Origin: Heterobilharzia americana
Lineage: Eukaryota; Platyhelminthes; Trematoda; Strigeidida; Schistosomatidae
Reading direction: 5' to 3'
Length of the DNA: 64,000 nt
Assembly: GCA_944470555.2 (NCBI GenBank)
Contig: OX104127.1
Coordinates: 142,370,786 to 142,434,785, forward strand
Numbering within the stretch: the stretch's first letter is position 1; the number at the start of each line of letters is the position of its first letter. A program made the position numbers and the translations under genes. The notes below the pieces were generated by a model. It saw nothing but the letters and a program-made list of their open reading frames with translations. It was not told where the DNA came from and did not search any database. This document shows positions 12,753 through 25,027 of this stretch, in pieces.

Positions 12753-13417
12753 AAATGAGTTTAATGACGCTGTACTGTTTGAAAACAATATCTAAGTCGT
12801 GATCATAGTTAAAAACTGTGCATATCGTCGCATTACAACAGGAAATAGTTATTTTAAACGTTTAGAAAACGTGTGGTTGTTTGTGTGTACTGAAAGCTCA
12901 GGATAAACAACTCACTATGATATACTTTTCAAATACGTTAGCATAAACACATATCTGAAGTCAGATTGAAACAAATTCAATTGTACACAAATAGCTTAAC
13001 GAAATATCATTCATCCTCTAAGGTGTTTAAGTAACAAACACTGTCCAGCAGGAGAAAAAACAACAACATAATGAGATGAAAAGTAACACACAAAACTATA
13101 TAGTGACTTACAGGATAATTTACACAACCTACCACAGTAACCAAAACAAAAATAGGCAAAAGGTAATCAAAATATAGAATCTGTCTTGTCGACAATTATC
13201 TATTTCCTTTCAATACAAACAACAAATATCTGACTTTATACCACTTACCTTTCGGTTTTCAAACTGACAGAGTAAACATGCAACTAGCTTAACAACAAGA
13301 ACATCGATTATGTTGACAAAAAAAACAACAAGATGAAGAGATATATTTCCTTACATTTCTTAGGGATTTATACTGCCCTCTCTCTTTCAGTCCCACAGAA
13401 GATTGATTTCATGGCTT
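12753..13417. other. Unassigned AT-rich DNA
   Basis: No exon, RNA gene or shared repeat recognised. Confidence 0.35.
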
Positions 13418-13586
13418 GTTGATACTGGGAGATGATTGAAGATGAAATGAAAATTTGGACCACGACCGGACTCGAACCAGTGACCACCAGGTTTCTGGCT
13501 GGGTCAGGCTGAAGTTCAAATTTTCATTTCACCTTCAATCATTACCCATTATCAATACTAGTCTGTCAAACTACGGCTATCTCAAA
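13418..13586. repeat. F3 fold-back element, short
   Basis: The ends are inverted: GATGATTGAAGATGAAATGA at left and TTTCATTTCACCTTCAATCA at right, with a truncated tRNA-like core (GGACTCGAACCAGTGACCA). It ends with CAAACTACGGCTATCTCA. Confidence 0.75.
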
Positions 13587-14107
13587 TTCATGGTAAATAA
13601 TAGGGCAGAAATGTAAGACTCAATGTAAATATACATAACAATATGAACTCATTCAACACAAGTCATCAAAGTCTCTCATCTTCAACTTCCTTCAGAACTG
13701 AAACAAAATTACACGAGCTGAACTGGTAAGTCTAACCATTAGCACTGAACTTGTTGGTCGTTACTAATCTATTCCGAATAATCTCAGTATTTGATTGTAT
13801 AAGTATTATTCACTTTTAAGCATATACATACAAAATACATGTGACATATGTATGTTCTAAGTTCTTCTAGGACTAATCAATTTTGAGTGACTCGCTAATC
13901 TCTCTTCGAAATTGTAAAATTTCGATTCTTGATAAAGTTAATCAAAGATTATTGGCATAAATATTTCTTCCAGAATGATAGTATAACCAACAGCATAGAA
14001 CAGCGCACACTGTATACTATTTGTTCAATAATTCTTAACAAAATCATAACTCCTATTGTTCTGATATTCTACATGAAACAAAAGGAGTGAGAATTTTATT
14101 ATCTGTA

Positions 14108-14750
14108 CTCGGTGATGATTGAAGGTGAAATGAAGGTTTGGATCGCGGCCGGATTCGAACTAGCGACCACCACGTCCCCCGCTCAATACTCTACCAACTG
14201 AGCTACGAGGCTCGACTGCTGAGCAGATTTTATTTCACTCCAATCATCAAGAGTTTTGCCCGACTACCAAGTGAATTCGCGACGGATTACTATTGCTTGA
14301 TCGTACTCACACTGGCTACCTGATAAGGACTTCTCATCCAAATCTAAGTAAATTAGCGAGGAGGTGGAGCATCACATTGATTACCATTGTGACTATCTGA
14401 GTAAGATAGCTGTAGTTTGGCAGACTAGTATTATTGATATTGGGTGATGATTGAAGGTGAAGTGAAAATTTGAACCGTGGCCGGACTCAAACCAGTGACC
14501 ACCAGGTTTCTGGCTCAGTGTGAGTACGACCAAGCGATAGTAAGGTGCCACGAATTCACATACCCTATGGGGCAAGACCAATGATGATTGAAGTGAAAAA
14601 AAAATCTGGTCATCAGTCAGTAGAGCATCGAATCGGAAACCTAGTGATCGTTGGTTCGAATCCGGCCGCAGTCAAAATCTTCATTTCACCTTCAATCATA
14701 ACCAGGTATCAATACTAGCCTGGCAAACTACGGCTATCTCAAATAGTCAA
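14108..14750. repeat. F3 fold-back elements, two adjacent units
   Basis: Two units each bounded by the inverted GGTGATGATTGAAGGTGAA end. The first contains a reverse tRNA-like head (CAACTGAGCTACGAGGCTC). The second has a degenerate head in each orientation. The arm reading AATTCGCGACGGATTAC with GATCGTACTCACACTGGC recurs in the 25, 31, 43, 48 and 50 kb copies. Confidence 0.75.
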
Positions 14751-14944
14751 GATGATATTCATGGTATATAATAAGGTAGAAATGGGAAAAATAGTAGCTA
14801 GCTAGCTAGCCAATTCGATTCCCTTCTATAGAAAGTCAAGTGGAAGCAAGTTATACAATGTGGATTATCTGGAGATGGAACAACTGAAGAAACCGTGAGA
14901 ATTGCATTTAATCTTTCTTTTTTTTCGAAACCAACGCTGAAATT

Positions 14945-15240
14945 GTAAGTCGTGGCCAGTGGGGCGAACCTGGTGGCCGTGAAGACAAATACTCAGCGAT
15001 GACATTGGGTAATGGTGACGCTATGTCGTGAACTGACAGAAGTTGGAAATATGGACAATTGGATTCCGACCCAGTGGCTCAATGGTAACATGCTGGCCAC
15101 GGGAACCTGAAGGTCACGAGTTCGAGCGGCACTGCTGGGGAGTCCCATACCGGGACGAAAAAACTGTCCAGTGCTCCCAGGTTTCCATTCATCCAACTGA
15201 TATCAGTCTACGATGAATACCAACTTGAAATATCTCTAAA
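14945..15240 (+). repeat. SINE-B copy with associated module
   Basis: The module (GACATTGGGTAATGGTGACG, then CTATGTCGTGAACTGACAGA) leads into a plus tRNA-like head and a hammerhead-like stretch at 15129-15174. The core reads CTGGGGA (A to G), stem II GTCC-CATACC-GGGAC, then GAAA and cleavage-site C. One core base is wrong, so it is probably inactive. Confidence 0.7.
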
Positions 15241-15309
15241 TTTCCACAAATCTCCCAAATTTAACTGAAACTATGTTTGAGTATATTTAAATGAATGCGA
15301 GTAGATGTT

Positions 15310-16135
15310 AAATGAGCCTAGAAGATTTGGATTCTGTCGATCATGATTTATGTCTAATGTCGCACAAACTCGAAGATCTACAGGCGAAAACTAACAAGTT
15401 GACAGAAGAGGCAGCGTAAACGGGACTTCAAGTGAATGTAGAAAAGACAGAGGTGGTGAAGATACCCAATCAACAACAAGTACCAATCAACCATTAGTGG
15501 GAGAAACCTAAAGGAAGTTGTCTCTTTCATCTAAGTGGGCAGCATCGTTTCAACTACAGGCGGCACAAGCACAAATGAGAGTGTCAAAACCAGGATCGGA
15601 AAAGCAAGGCAGGCCTACCTACACTAATCTGAAATCATTGTGGAGATCTACTACACTCAGCATAAAGCGTGAACAACATCCGGATTTTCAACACCAACGT
15701 CAAGTTAGTGCTGGTATTCGGTTCAGAAACTTGGCGCGCAGACATTCATCAACAACTGTCTACGCTCGACGCTGAACATCAGATGGCCAGAATAATAAGA
15801 ATAAGCAACAAGGAACTCTGGCAACGAACTAACCAAGAACCTATCACCCAACAAATATGCAGAAGAAAGTGGAGATGGATTGGATTTAGTATACACTGAA
15901 AAGGCTGATTGGGGACATCACGCACCAGGTCAGGCCCTTGAGTGGAATCCAAATGGGGAAACGATGAGTTGGGTGTCCGAGGCTAGTGTGACATGGAGGA
16001 GATCATATGACGAAGAAATATAATCTTGTAGGCAGTGGTGGTGACAGGTTGAAAAGATTGCAGAGAACAGAGCGAAATGGAGGCGTGTTACTGAAGCTCT
16101 ATGTTCCACTAGGAACCCAAGGGAAAAATAAAACG
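15310..16135 (+). mobile_element. RTE-like LINE 3' fragment (reverse transcriptase C-terminal part)
   Basis: Broken plus-strand frames. LCLMSHKLEDLQAKTNKL follows a spoiled catalytic box (DSVDHD where FADD is expected). Later parts are LVFGSETW, EHQMARIIRISNKELW and ICRRKWRWIG, all typical of the RTE C-terminus. It ends with GTTCCACTAGGAACCCAAGG and an A-rich tail. Many stops. Confidence 0.8.
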
Positions 16136-16227
16136 ATGTTAAATGTCTTGAAAGATGACATAATAGAAGCAACAGTTGATATTTATAATAATAAATGTAA
16201 AATAGATGTTTGTGTTTCTTTACGACC

Positions 16228-16850
16228 AACACACGCACACACACACATACATACATACATACACATGCATGCAAGCACGTACGCACAGTGTGTGTGTATG
16301 TGCTAACATTGAATACATTTATTGTTCTGTTTTACAATTGGATTAGTGTATTTACATACAAATTCATTGAAACATACACAATGCATATTATTGTGTACAA
16401 TAATACTGTATATTTTATTCGATTAAGAATATTTTCAGGGTGAATTATGACAACGGAAGACTGTGCACAATATGTATGTATGTATGTGTGCGTGTGTGTA
16501 TATGTATACTCCAATTGATAGGCCTTTTAAAATGATTCAATTGTCTGATCAGTACATTATTCATCATTCAGATAATGAATTCATACACTCATATTCATCA
16601 ACTAATCATCATATGAAAACATGAAAGAAATCAATTTTATTTGATGGAAGACATAATCAATGAGCGGGAAAAAGACAAACAATGTTTAATGGAAATAATT
16701 TTAGAAAAAAAGAGAAAAAATTAAAGGAAGAATTTTGAGAAGGGAAATTATAAATATTATGTTTTTATTATATGATAAAACAATTCATAAAGAAAAATAC
16801 CTTAGTAACAAGGTATATACATACATACATACATACACACACACGTGTAA
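16228..16850. repeat. Cluster of CA/TACA microsatellites
   Basis: Runs of CACA and TACA at 16228-16285, TATG/TGTG at about 16470-16506 and TACA/CA at 16813-16845, interleaved with AT-rich DNA. They lie just beyond the 3' end of the gene. Frames across them (HTHTHTYIH-like) are not genes. Confidence 0.8.
16680..16770 (-). terminator. Candidate polyadenylation region of the RhoGEF-like gene
   Basis: On the minus strand an AATAAA (plus-strand TTTATT at 16764-16769) and an ATTAAA (about 16684-16689) lie 380-460 bp after the stop codon. Which, if either, is used cannot be told from sequence. Confidence 0.3.
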
Positions 16851-17146
16851 GACATGCTGTAATAAATAATAATGAAGAAACTGGTGAGAAACAAATCCAC
16901 TTAACTGAAAAATATGATTTTTCAGGTTTCTATGTTATTGAAGACTATTACGAATAGAAATGCGTTTCCATAGAAAAAACAAAGAGTAGAATAAAATATT
17001 ATACAGTAAGGCGATATATAAAAAGACATGAATTCATCCTACAATAATAAACATAAGAAGTAAATCAGCTGTCTGTTAACAAACTATAATATAAAATAAT
17101 CATCAATTAAAGGGGTTAGTGTATACACAAAGCTTATTGTCTAATT

Positions 17147-17658
17147 CTAATCATCACCAGAATCTACATAACCACTTGATGTAGTCGACTTCTGAGAGTC
17201 ATTACGACCGATATTTGTAGCTCCAGATATTATAATAGACTCAGGTAATGATAATTCAACTGTCTGATGTACTGTATCCATTGTATTATTAGTCATCAAA
17301 AGATCATCTTGTAAAGATGGTAGATTATCTGATACATTGGTTCCATTCAATACTTCATCATCATCCAAAACATTGGAAATATGTAGAGATTTAGGAGTAA
17401 TGATTTCAGAACTAGAGAAATGCTCAGGTGTTGACATATCATTATCATTGGTATGATTTTCAGATTTGTCTTCAACAGTTTCATTGTCATCATCATCATC
17501 ATCGTCGTCGTCATCTGTAGCCGATGGTGCACATCCACTGTCACGAATAACACTCAGTGTCTTTTGATCTTCATTATCTGTCTTTATATGATTTGATATA
17601 AAATTCTTAGCATTCTCCAATACATCGGATACAATCTGTCTAGCAGCTTCTTGTATAT
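17147..17658 (-). CDS. Exon J, terminal coding exon with Ht31-like helix and poly-Asp tract
   Basis: The acceptor TTTTCAAG completes the Asp codon and reads IQEAARQIVSDVLENAKNFI, an amphipathic helix with hydrophobic residues spaced I..AA..IV..VL..A, the pattern of PKA regulatory-subunit RII-binding helices; AKAP13 Ht31 reads IEEAASRIVDAVIEQV. Then comes a polar tail with ten consecutive Asp (17486-17515, GAT/GAC mix) and Ser/Thr/Asn-rich sequence, ending SGYVDSGDD and TAG at 17147. The helix is predicted, not proven, to anchor PKA. Confidence 0.85.
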
Positions 17659-17784
17659 CTTGAAAACATATATGATAAAAGGTTAATAATTTTATTATCA
17701 TTATTATATCACAGTAAATGAAAGTGATAAAAGTCGCTCTGTTATACAAAGTTCATTGTCGTGGTTACAGTGGCTTAAAATAAC

Positions 17785-17920
17785 CATTAGGTGTAGTATT
17801 TCTACCCCACCCAAAATGGGTGATATTGTCTCCACTAGGACTCGAACCTTCTTACCCATGACTTGCAGATGACGAGTCCTAAATGGGACGAAACGAACGT
17901 ATAGATTCCAGTGTTATAAC
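17785..17920. repeat. Sm-alpha-type SINE, truncated inverted copy
   Basis: A reverse head fragment (CCACTAGGACTCGAACCTT) joined to a plus hammerhead-like part at 17863-17911: GATGACGA, GTCCTAAATGGGAC, GAAACG. The core C-T is lost (ATGACGA), so it should be inactive. It lies in the intron before exon J. Confidence 0.65.
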
Positions 17921-18204
17921 AATAAATATTCAGTTAATATCTAGGCATGCGTACAGCAGCTGATATATATCCCAAGAGAGATCGGTCAGTTCGACCCAGT
18001 ATAACAACAAGGAATTATAGGTATCAACTAATAATAATATTTTATCTTTCTTCTGGTTTTTATTGCCTATTAGTGACAGTAATGCTAGATCTTACCAAGA
18101 TGATTACAGCCTGTTCCCCGAGACGAAATCCTAATGACTTTGATCTTTGTCGTATCCAGAAATAGACCCGATGAAAAAAAATATTGAAAAGTAGGAAACA
18201 ATAG

Positions 18205-18355
18205 ACCATTTACATTCCAACCCAGTGGCTAAATGGGAATAAAGCCTTCGCTGTGAGATCATGAAGGTCCTGTGATTGAACCCCTAGCGGAGTCGTGCGT
18301 ATAGAATGCTGAGAAGTTCCAGTCTAGAGTGAAACAGATGTCTAATGTGTTATAT
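18205..18355 (+). repeat. SINE-B remnant
   Basis: A decayed head (CCAACCCAGTGGCTAAATGG) and a hammerhead-like stretch (CTGAGAAGTTCC ... GAAACAGATGTC) with core and stem II damage. Confidence 0.55.
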
Positions 18356-20029
18356 ACCCCTAAGTTTGCATAAATTTTGCCTGATATTTGCCTATAACCT
18401 TAAAATAATTTTTGTTTTCCTACTCTTTTCAAGGCTGAACTCTCATTGGTTGTTAACTCTTTTAACTTAAATGTGGATTTAGTGTCCTCAAGGTCATTTA
18501 GAAATGTATATATTCAACATTGCTCTCAACCATTTTGATTACTGTTGAGACAATAAAAGCTGTCTGTCAATAGATTCGTCTTCTTTTCTTTTCTTCGCGT
18601 GTCGATGGTATTGTTGTAGTGATGATTGATGTTCTGATTAGCGTTTAGAGTCAACTCATTTGCGCGTTAGATTCGTATTGCTCGTAGAGTGTTAGGTCAT
18701 ACTACCGATCAATCTAGGTTATCAATGGTTCTTCGAATGATACTGATCCGTGATCAAAAATAACCTTGAGTTAATCTAAATAAATTGTTTCATTTTTTTT
18801 TCGTCTTTTCTCCCTACTCCTTTTACTTGTATAATAATTATAATGCTCAAGTACAAAGAATCTAAAAATCATGTTGGTACACTATTCCTACAGTGCGAAA
18901 ATACCGATAAAAGTAAATCTTCTCAGAGTCATGATAAAAACTTTCTAGAAAATAAACATGCACTTTGAAGCTAATATGCAGAAACTTATGGTAACGGATC
19001 CATTTTTGCATTCTACATTTAAGGGGTGTATTTATAACTTATTCTATAACAAATGAATTCACAAGAATCTATCACCTTTTTCGATTAGAATCATGAAGAA
19101 AAAATCAAATCAAAATTGTAAGGAAACATTTGATCAATCAGTAAATTCTTATTGCTACTCGAAGATGTATGATAGTGAATACAATGCCTGGAAATGATAA
19201 TGAAACATAATACTTCGACAAAAGTGAGATCTATACTGTGACAGCTGAGAGAAAACACTGAATCACAATATACGAAACATTATTTTTAAACAAAAGAAGC
19301 ACAGAAAGTAAATTTTTCATAGATAAATACATTAAATAAAAGCACTGAATAACTGATTGTTGATATGGTGATCAGAAATCCAGTGTATATAACTTATTGA
19401 TGAAGTTTGCTCAATAATCTGGTGATTTTCATTACAATCCTCGATTACCAATTTGTTACTATCACATAACACACTATTCCATGCGGTTGTATACTGAACA
19501 ATGAGTTAGTAGACACTTCTACAGACGTCTGTTATGCAATCAACAATGGAGTTCATTATTCCAAGCAGCAGACTTTCAACCATCGGGTTACAGCTTCCAA
19601 CCCCATCCACCTATCGAGATTTTCGCAGCCAGGTAGTACCATGAACCCATTATATACCAGGCGTGGTTCACTGACTACTGTACGAACGTGAAGAAGATTT
19701 CTGAGAGCATTTAGCATTCAGTACAGATTTTTGAATGACGATCACAGTGAGTAGTCCTCATGTAACACATGAATAGGTATATAATTATCGCACAGGAACT
19801 TCGTTTTCGATACGGCACGTTGCTAAGTGCTAGCTGCCCATCTATTCCGTTCTAATAAGATAATGAGATAAATCTTTGAAACCATAAGCAATTATAAGCA
19901 TCTATATGACTGATAAGTACCAAGATTCTACAACATGAAATGTCAAAAGCAAAGACGGATATGTTGGAAAGTGGATACTCAGAAAAAGCTAATAACAAGT
20001 AGACTTAACACACTATGGAACAATCTGTA
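18356..20029. other. Intron DNA without recognised features
   Basis: Part of the 5.3-kb intron between exons I and J. No coding motif or shared repeat recognised. Confidence 0.35.
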
Positions 20030-21085
20030 TGAAAACAATTGTGAAAAACCTTGACCACATTTATGTGGCACCTATGGCAACCACAGACAAAATATCTGAC
20101 TATTTATCATAAGACAAGTATACAGCCCTGTAGTCCATTAGATCATGTTCTACGGATGTGAGATACGACCATTAAAAGTAGAAGACATGAAGCGATTACA
20201 GAGTTTCAGTCACAGATGTCTTCGTACATTGCTCGGACATGGTAGAATCACCATGTGAGCAATGTTGAGGTCAGATGAAGGGTACCACGAAAGACAAGAA
20301 AGTTGATTGGTGAAACTGTGAACATTCATCGATACAGATACCTTGAACATTTACTCAACATACCAAGAAACCGCCTATTCCCATCTCATATACTACCGCA
20401 ACTCAAATTAGGTTGGAAAAGGATTCAGGGTGACCAGATCAACAACTAGCACCAGTCGATGTACACTGCCCACTTGGAGTCCCAGAGACAAAAGAAGTCA
20501 GTGATTGACGACACATAGCTGAAAATCGACCACAATTAGGCAGACATAATCACTCCTTCACAACTCCCATTGCTTCAATATATTCACACTAACCTTCATC
20601 ACCAAATTGTTGATTCTCTAACACTACTTTATCTACTTCAATATCAATCTCTTTCTATACAGTTGTTCTTTGTATAGTACTGTGAAGTGTGATAACTTGA
20701 AGTGATCGACTTGTGTGTGAGGTTCTGTTTGTTGAATTTGTCTAGTCGGTCACATTTTCTGATTAGGAAAAACAGTCATTCAGGTAATCAATCAATCTAA
20801 AATGCATCCACTTACACCGTAAAGGATGACACAATCGCAGCCTTAAATACACATTCCTTGAATTATTCATTATATCTCAGACAAATGTTGATAAAATTAT
20901 TCCAGTGGGATTTACTAATGATAAATTACCTTCTAATATATATATATCTGAACACCAGACGACAGTGTCATTTGACAACATCACAATACTGATTGATATA
21001 CCTTCACTTATCATTTTGAATGTGAAAGCTACTTTGATTACCATTGGTTAATCAATCTTATATTCAATATACTTCTAAAGAAAAA
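20030..21085 (+). mobile_element. LINE 3' fragment (second LINE group), left arm of an inverted repeat
   Basis: Broken frames with FYGCEIRPLKVEDMKRLQ and SHRCLRTLLGHG match the region after the polymerase domain of non-LTR elements (usual form YGCETW...DHRCLR). From 20266 to 21082 the sequence is repeated in reverse at 23533-24346. A third copy, direct, begins at 25.8 kb. Confidence 0.75.
20266..21082 (+). repeat. Inverted repeat arm 1 (about 815 bp) flanking exon I
   Basis: Complementary to 23533-24346, starting TGAGGTCAGATGAAGGGTAC and ending ACTTCTAAAGAA. By eye differences are few and the arms differ in length by 3 bp. Lies in the intron downstream of exon I in gene direction. Confidence 0.85.
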
Positions 21086-21309
21086 AGTAGCTTAGTAACA
21101 AAGACTTTAACTTCAGCACTGAATGGGACAGTTACTGATGATATAGGGAAAATAAGTCTCCTAAAGATTGCAAATATATTATGTAATGATGAGTGCAGGG
21201 AAAAACCTAGTACCCATCGACTCAAATATAAAGAGAAAACAGAACTTTAAAGATAATCGAAAATTATGGTTGATCAGATGTGAAACTACTGAAGCCTAAA
21301 ACTAACGCT

Positions 21310-22145
21310 GAAGAATATCTAGGATTATCATCATCATCATCATCAAGATCAACATAGGACCAGGTATTACTGCGAAAAGGTATAAGTTGCCACACCTAAT
21401 CTCACCACATCAAGTAAGAAGAAAATAAAACGGAAGATGGAGGAAAGAAAAATCGGCTAAAAAAAGTAGAAGCAGAAAGTAGTAAAAGAAAGCAAGGAAC
21501 AATGAGAAGGTGATGAGATTATGCATAACGGTTGAGATGAAGATGTGTGTATGCAGCTGCGCCACTGACATCCGTTGTGAACCTCCAACTACTGGTTCCT
21601 CTTATCCCCCGTACCCGAACCGACTAGTCTGCATCAATCTACATCACTCAAACCAACAGTCAACAACTTCATATATTGATGCCATCTTTTAGTCTGGCCG
21701 CTCTGAGTTTTTTCCAACCTCAACCTACTTCAGCCAACATTGTGTGACGAGGCAGACTGTGGTTAGGCATATGTAACACATGTCCCAGTCAGCCATCTCA
21801 GTCGATGAAGGTTCACAACCCCATCAACTATCTTAACTCCTCTGCCTAAATCTCTACCGCTGACTTCTGCGTTACTCACATGGTAACACCACAAAACACG
21901 GCGTATGCTACGAAGGTATTGGTAGCATTCTCATGTCTTCTATTTTTAATGCCCATGTTTAACAGCGATACAACAGGACAGAGTAGAATGAAGCACAGCA
22001 AACTCGACCCTTAATAGACAGTCGGACATCGCAGCGGCACCACAGATGGCGTAATTCGGCAAAAGCCAACCGAACCATCTTTGTATACGTGTAGCATCAA
22101 AAAACTGATAGTGCCATGCAATATTCATTTCAACTATTCCTATCC
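21310..22145 (-). mobile_element. LINE fragment (C-terminal and 3' part), minus orientation
   Basis: Near-identical over long stretches to 51620-52310 (shared TCAAGTAAGAAGAAAATAAA, CCACTGACATCNG, CTACGAAGGTATTGGTAGCA) and more distantly to 39480-40500, where the minus-strand frame reads like a reverse-transcriptase C-terminus. Confidence 0.7.
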
Positions 22146-22484
22146 AACTTGCAGTATAAACGTAAGTAACTCAAATCGGCATATATAACTGTTTAAAAAA
22201 TTATGACCCACAAATAGTGTGTGAGAGTTTATGATAATATCTGACCGCCTATGACGAAGTCAGTGAGATTGAGTATGAAACCAGAACCAGTTGACTAAAA
22301 GCCGATTGCCTTATTTAATGAGCCACAAATCCAACTTCTGCTATCTCTCCTCTCACTGCCAATTCCATTTCTTCTGAAGTTGTTAATTTTATTTATTTCT
22401 GCCTTTGAATAGTGAAGTATACACTTTTATGTACAGACGAATATCACTATAATGTATTTTGAAGTGGATGAGGATTTTAATTTT

Positions 22485-22690
22485 GAGGTAGTATTCATCA
22501 TGGGAGAATCATTGAAAACCTTGGAGCACTGGATAGCTGTTTCTTCCTATTATGGAACTCTCTGACAGTACGCACTCATTAACCGGCTAGGGATCGAACT
22601 CAGGACCTTCAGATTTCACAGAGAATACGTTAACTAATCAGCCACTGGGATAGAATTAAATGATTCACAGTTTCCAGACAATTTACTGAC
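22485..22690 (-). repeat. SINE-B remnant
   Basis: A reverse copy with GAGCACTGGATAGCTGTTTC and a decayed head (AGGGATCGAACTCAGGACC). The hammerhead-like part has lost core and stem II. Confidence 0.6.
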
Positions 22691-23006
22691 TCAGTTGAAC
22701 AAAACACAACAAGATGAACCAATAAAGGGTGTTAAAGTTAATACGCAACCCTTTACATTTCTGTACCAGGCTATAAACCATAAAACTTAATATGTGAACA
22801 CTTATGATACCACGTAGTTGCCTAATACAATGTCGTTGAAATGAGATTTGATACCAGGACCCATTTGGTTAACAGGCTTGTACTTCACACAGTGAGCCAT
22901 AATTCCCTTCTCGAAAGAGAAGAATCATATACTGGTCTTTATCATTCTCAACGATTTATAAAGAACTGTAATGAAAAACACCTGAGAAAAACTGGACACT
23001 TCTTAC

Positions 23007-23316
23007 CATACTCTGAGCTATCCAGTATTGGGTCCATTGTGAGATTGAATTCAGTATTTATTCCATTGGATAGTTCAGTTGAGGTCAATTCATAATTTAG
23101 TGTATTACAAGTTGGTGCTGAGGATAAATCAATAATAGAATTAGCCAATGTTTTAACTTCTTCATCTTCATCTTTTTCATTACTATCATTTTGACTAGGA
23201 TCATTTTTAGTCCAATGCATTTGTGAGTCAATTTGAACAGATGATCTTGATAAAGTTCTTTTCTGATTTGTAGAGTTATTTAGAAAACTTTTTTGAGATA
23301 ACTCTTGATGAGTTAA
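23007..23316 (-). CDS. Exon I, acidic low-complexity segment, flanked by inverted repeats
   Basis: The acceptor CATCCTAG opens on LTHQELSQKSFLNN in phase 0; the donor is TATG|GTAAGA in phase 1. The 103 codons plus 1 base are Ser/Asn/Glu-rich (NEKDEDEEVKTLANSIIDL). Its last base provides the G of the Asp codon that starts the RII-binding-like helix of exon J. Skipping it (310 nt, not a multiple of 3) would shift the frame of exon J and lose the helix. Inverted repeats of about 815 bp lie in both flanking introns. Confidence 0.85.
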
Positions 23317-23532
23317 CTAGGATGAATTACAAAGACAAAAGTTATTGACAACAGAAATTAACAAAATTAAACTGTCATATTGAGTAAACATTTTCTATGA
23401 AAAAATAGTTACAAAAATTTAATAGACAGAATTAACGTAGAACCTTACACGGTAAGTGTATCATTTCATGTTGTCACACCATACAATGAGCAACTGGATA
23501 GAAATAGAGTGACAGTATGATTAAAATTGATC

Positions 23533-24346
23533 TTCTTTAGAAGTATATTGAATATAAGATTGATTAACCAATGGTAATCAAAGTAGCTTTCACATTCAAA
23601 ATGATAAGTGAAGTATATCAATCAGTATTGTGATGTTGTCAAATGACACTGTCGTCTGGTGATCAGATATATATATTAGAAGGTAATTTATCATTAGTAA
23701 ATCCCACTGGAATAATTTTATCAACATTTGTCTGAGATATAATGAATAATTCAAGGAATGTGTATTTAAGGCTGCGATTGTGTCATCCTTTACGGTGTAA
23801 GTGGATGCATTTTAGATTGATTGATTACCTGAATGACTGTTTTTCCTAATCAGAAAATGTGACCGACTAGACAAATTCAACAAACAGAACCTCACACACA
23901 AGTCGATCACTTCAAGTTATCACACTTCACAGTACTATACACAGAACAACTGTATAGAAAGAGATTGATATTGAAGTAGATAAAGTAGTGTTAGAGAATC
24001 AACAATTTGGTGATGAAGGTTAGTGTGAATATATTGAAGCAATGGGAGTTGTGAAGGAGTGATTATGTCTGCCTAATTGTGGTCGATTTTCAGCCATGTG
24101 TCGTCAATCACTGACTTCTTTTGTCTCTGGGACTCCAAGTGGGCAGTGTACATCGACTGGTGCTAGTTGTTGATCTGGCCACCGTGAATCCTTTTCCAAC
24201 CTAATTTGAGTTGTGGTATTATATGACATGCGAATAGGCGGTTTCTTGGTATGTTGAGTAAATGTTCAAGGTATCTGTATCGATGAATGTTCACAGTTTC
24301 ACCAATCAACTTTCTTGTCTTTCGTGGTACCCTTCGTCTGACCTCA
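23533..24346 (-). repeat. Inverted repeat arm 2 (about 815 bp) flanking exon I
   Basis: Reverse complement of 20266-21082. It lies in the intron upstream of exon I, beginning about 217 bp before the exon I acceptor. The sequence is the same LINE 3' fragment. Confidence 0.85.
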
Positions 24347-25027
24347 AATTTGGAAACTTAGGTAATTCTGTGAAGCCCTACAGATAGTACTGATTAGAAT
24401 GTCGATCCAATCATATTCACTGGGATTTATGAGCTATGATTATTTTGACAGCATTATGCATTTGTACTACCAGTAGAAACACCACTTAAGCATCCTATTC
24501 ACTGCTACTACTACTACAAGTAGTCATAATCATTACTAACATTCCTTCATATATCTCTGAATAACACAATTTCATATTACATTATTTGATTGTCTTGAGA
24601 TATAGTGTAACTACTCTGTATTTCATGCTGTGTGCTGATTCCATATGCACATGAATACTTATAAACAAAATGAATCTCACGGTTTTTGTAATCATCAATA
24701 AAGTGATACATTATACTTTGGTGAAGAGTAAGCATCATTAATATTTGTCTTATTTACGTGTTAGTAAACTATTTAGTGAATGAAATTAGAAAATAAAATG
24801 TAGTAAAACCAGTGGATAAACACCTAAACAATACTTATATATGCTTTAGATAAACTTAGATTGTACTCAGTGTTACGAGTCGAACTAGCAAACCTAACAT
24901 ATTACTTTGAATGAGCAAAGATAGCTCATTTAAAGATGTATAGAAGAAAAGAGAAACAGAATATACAGAATGAAATCAAACAGTTCACCAAATACACCAT
25001 ATTGATTATCAGTTCGACTATCTTACG
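24347..25027. other. Intron DNA without recognised features
   Basis: AT-rich sequence between the LINE-derived arm and the F3 repeat. Nothing else recognised. Confidence 0.35.

Noticed and set aside
14138..14323. Functional tRNA gene on the minus strand at about 14.2 kb and similar ones at 25.1, 50.5 and 58.2 kb
   Set aside because: The arms are disrupted and each lies in the same place within an F3 repeat, so they are SINE heads.
16210..16514. Frames rich in His-Thr and Tyr-Thr repeats
   Set aside because: They are translations of CA/TACA microsatellites.
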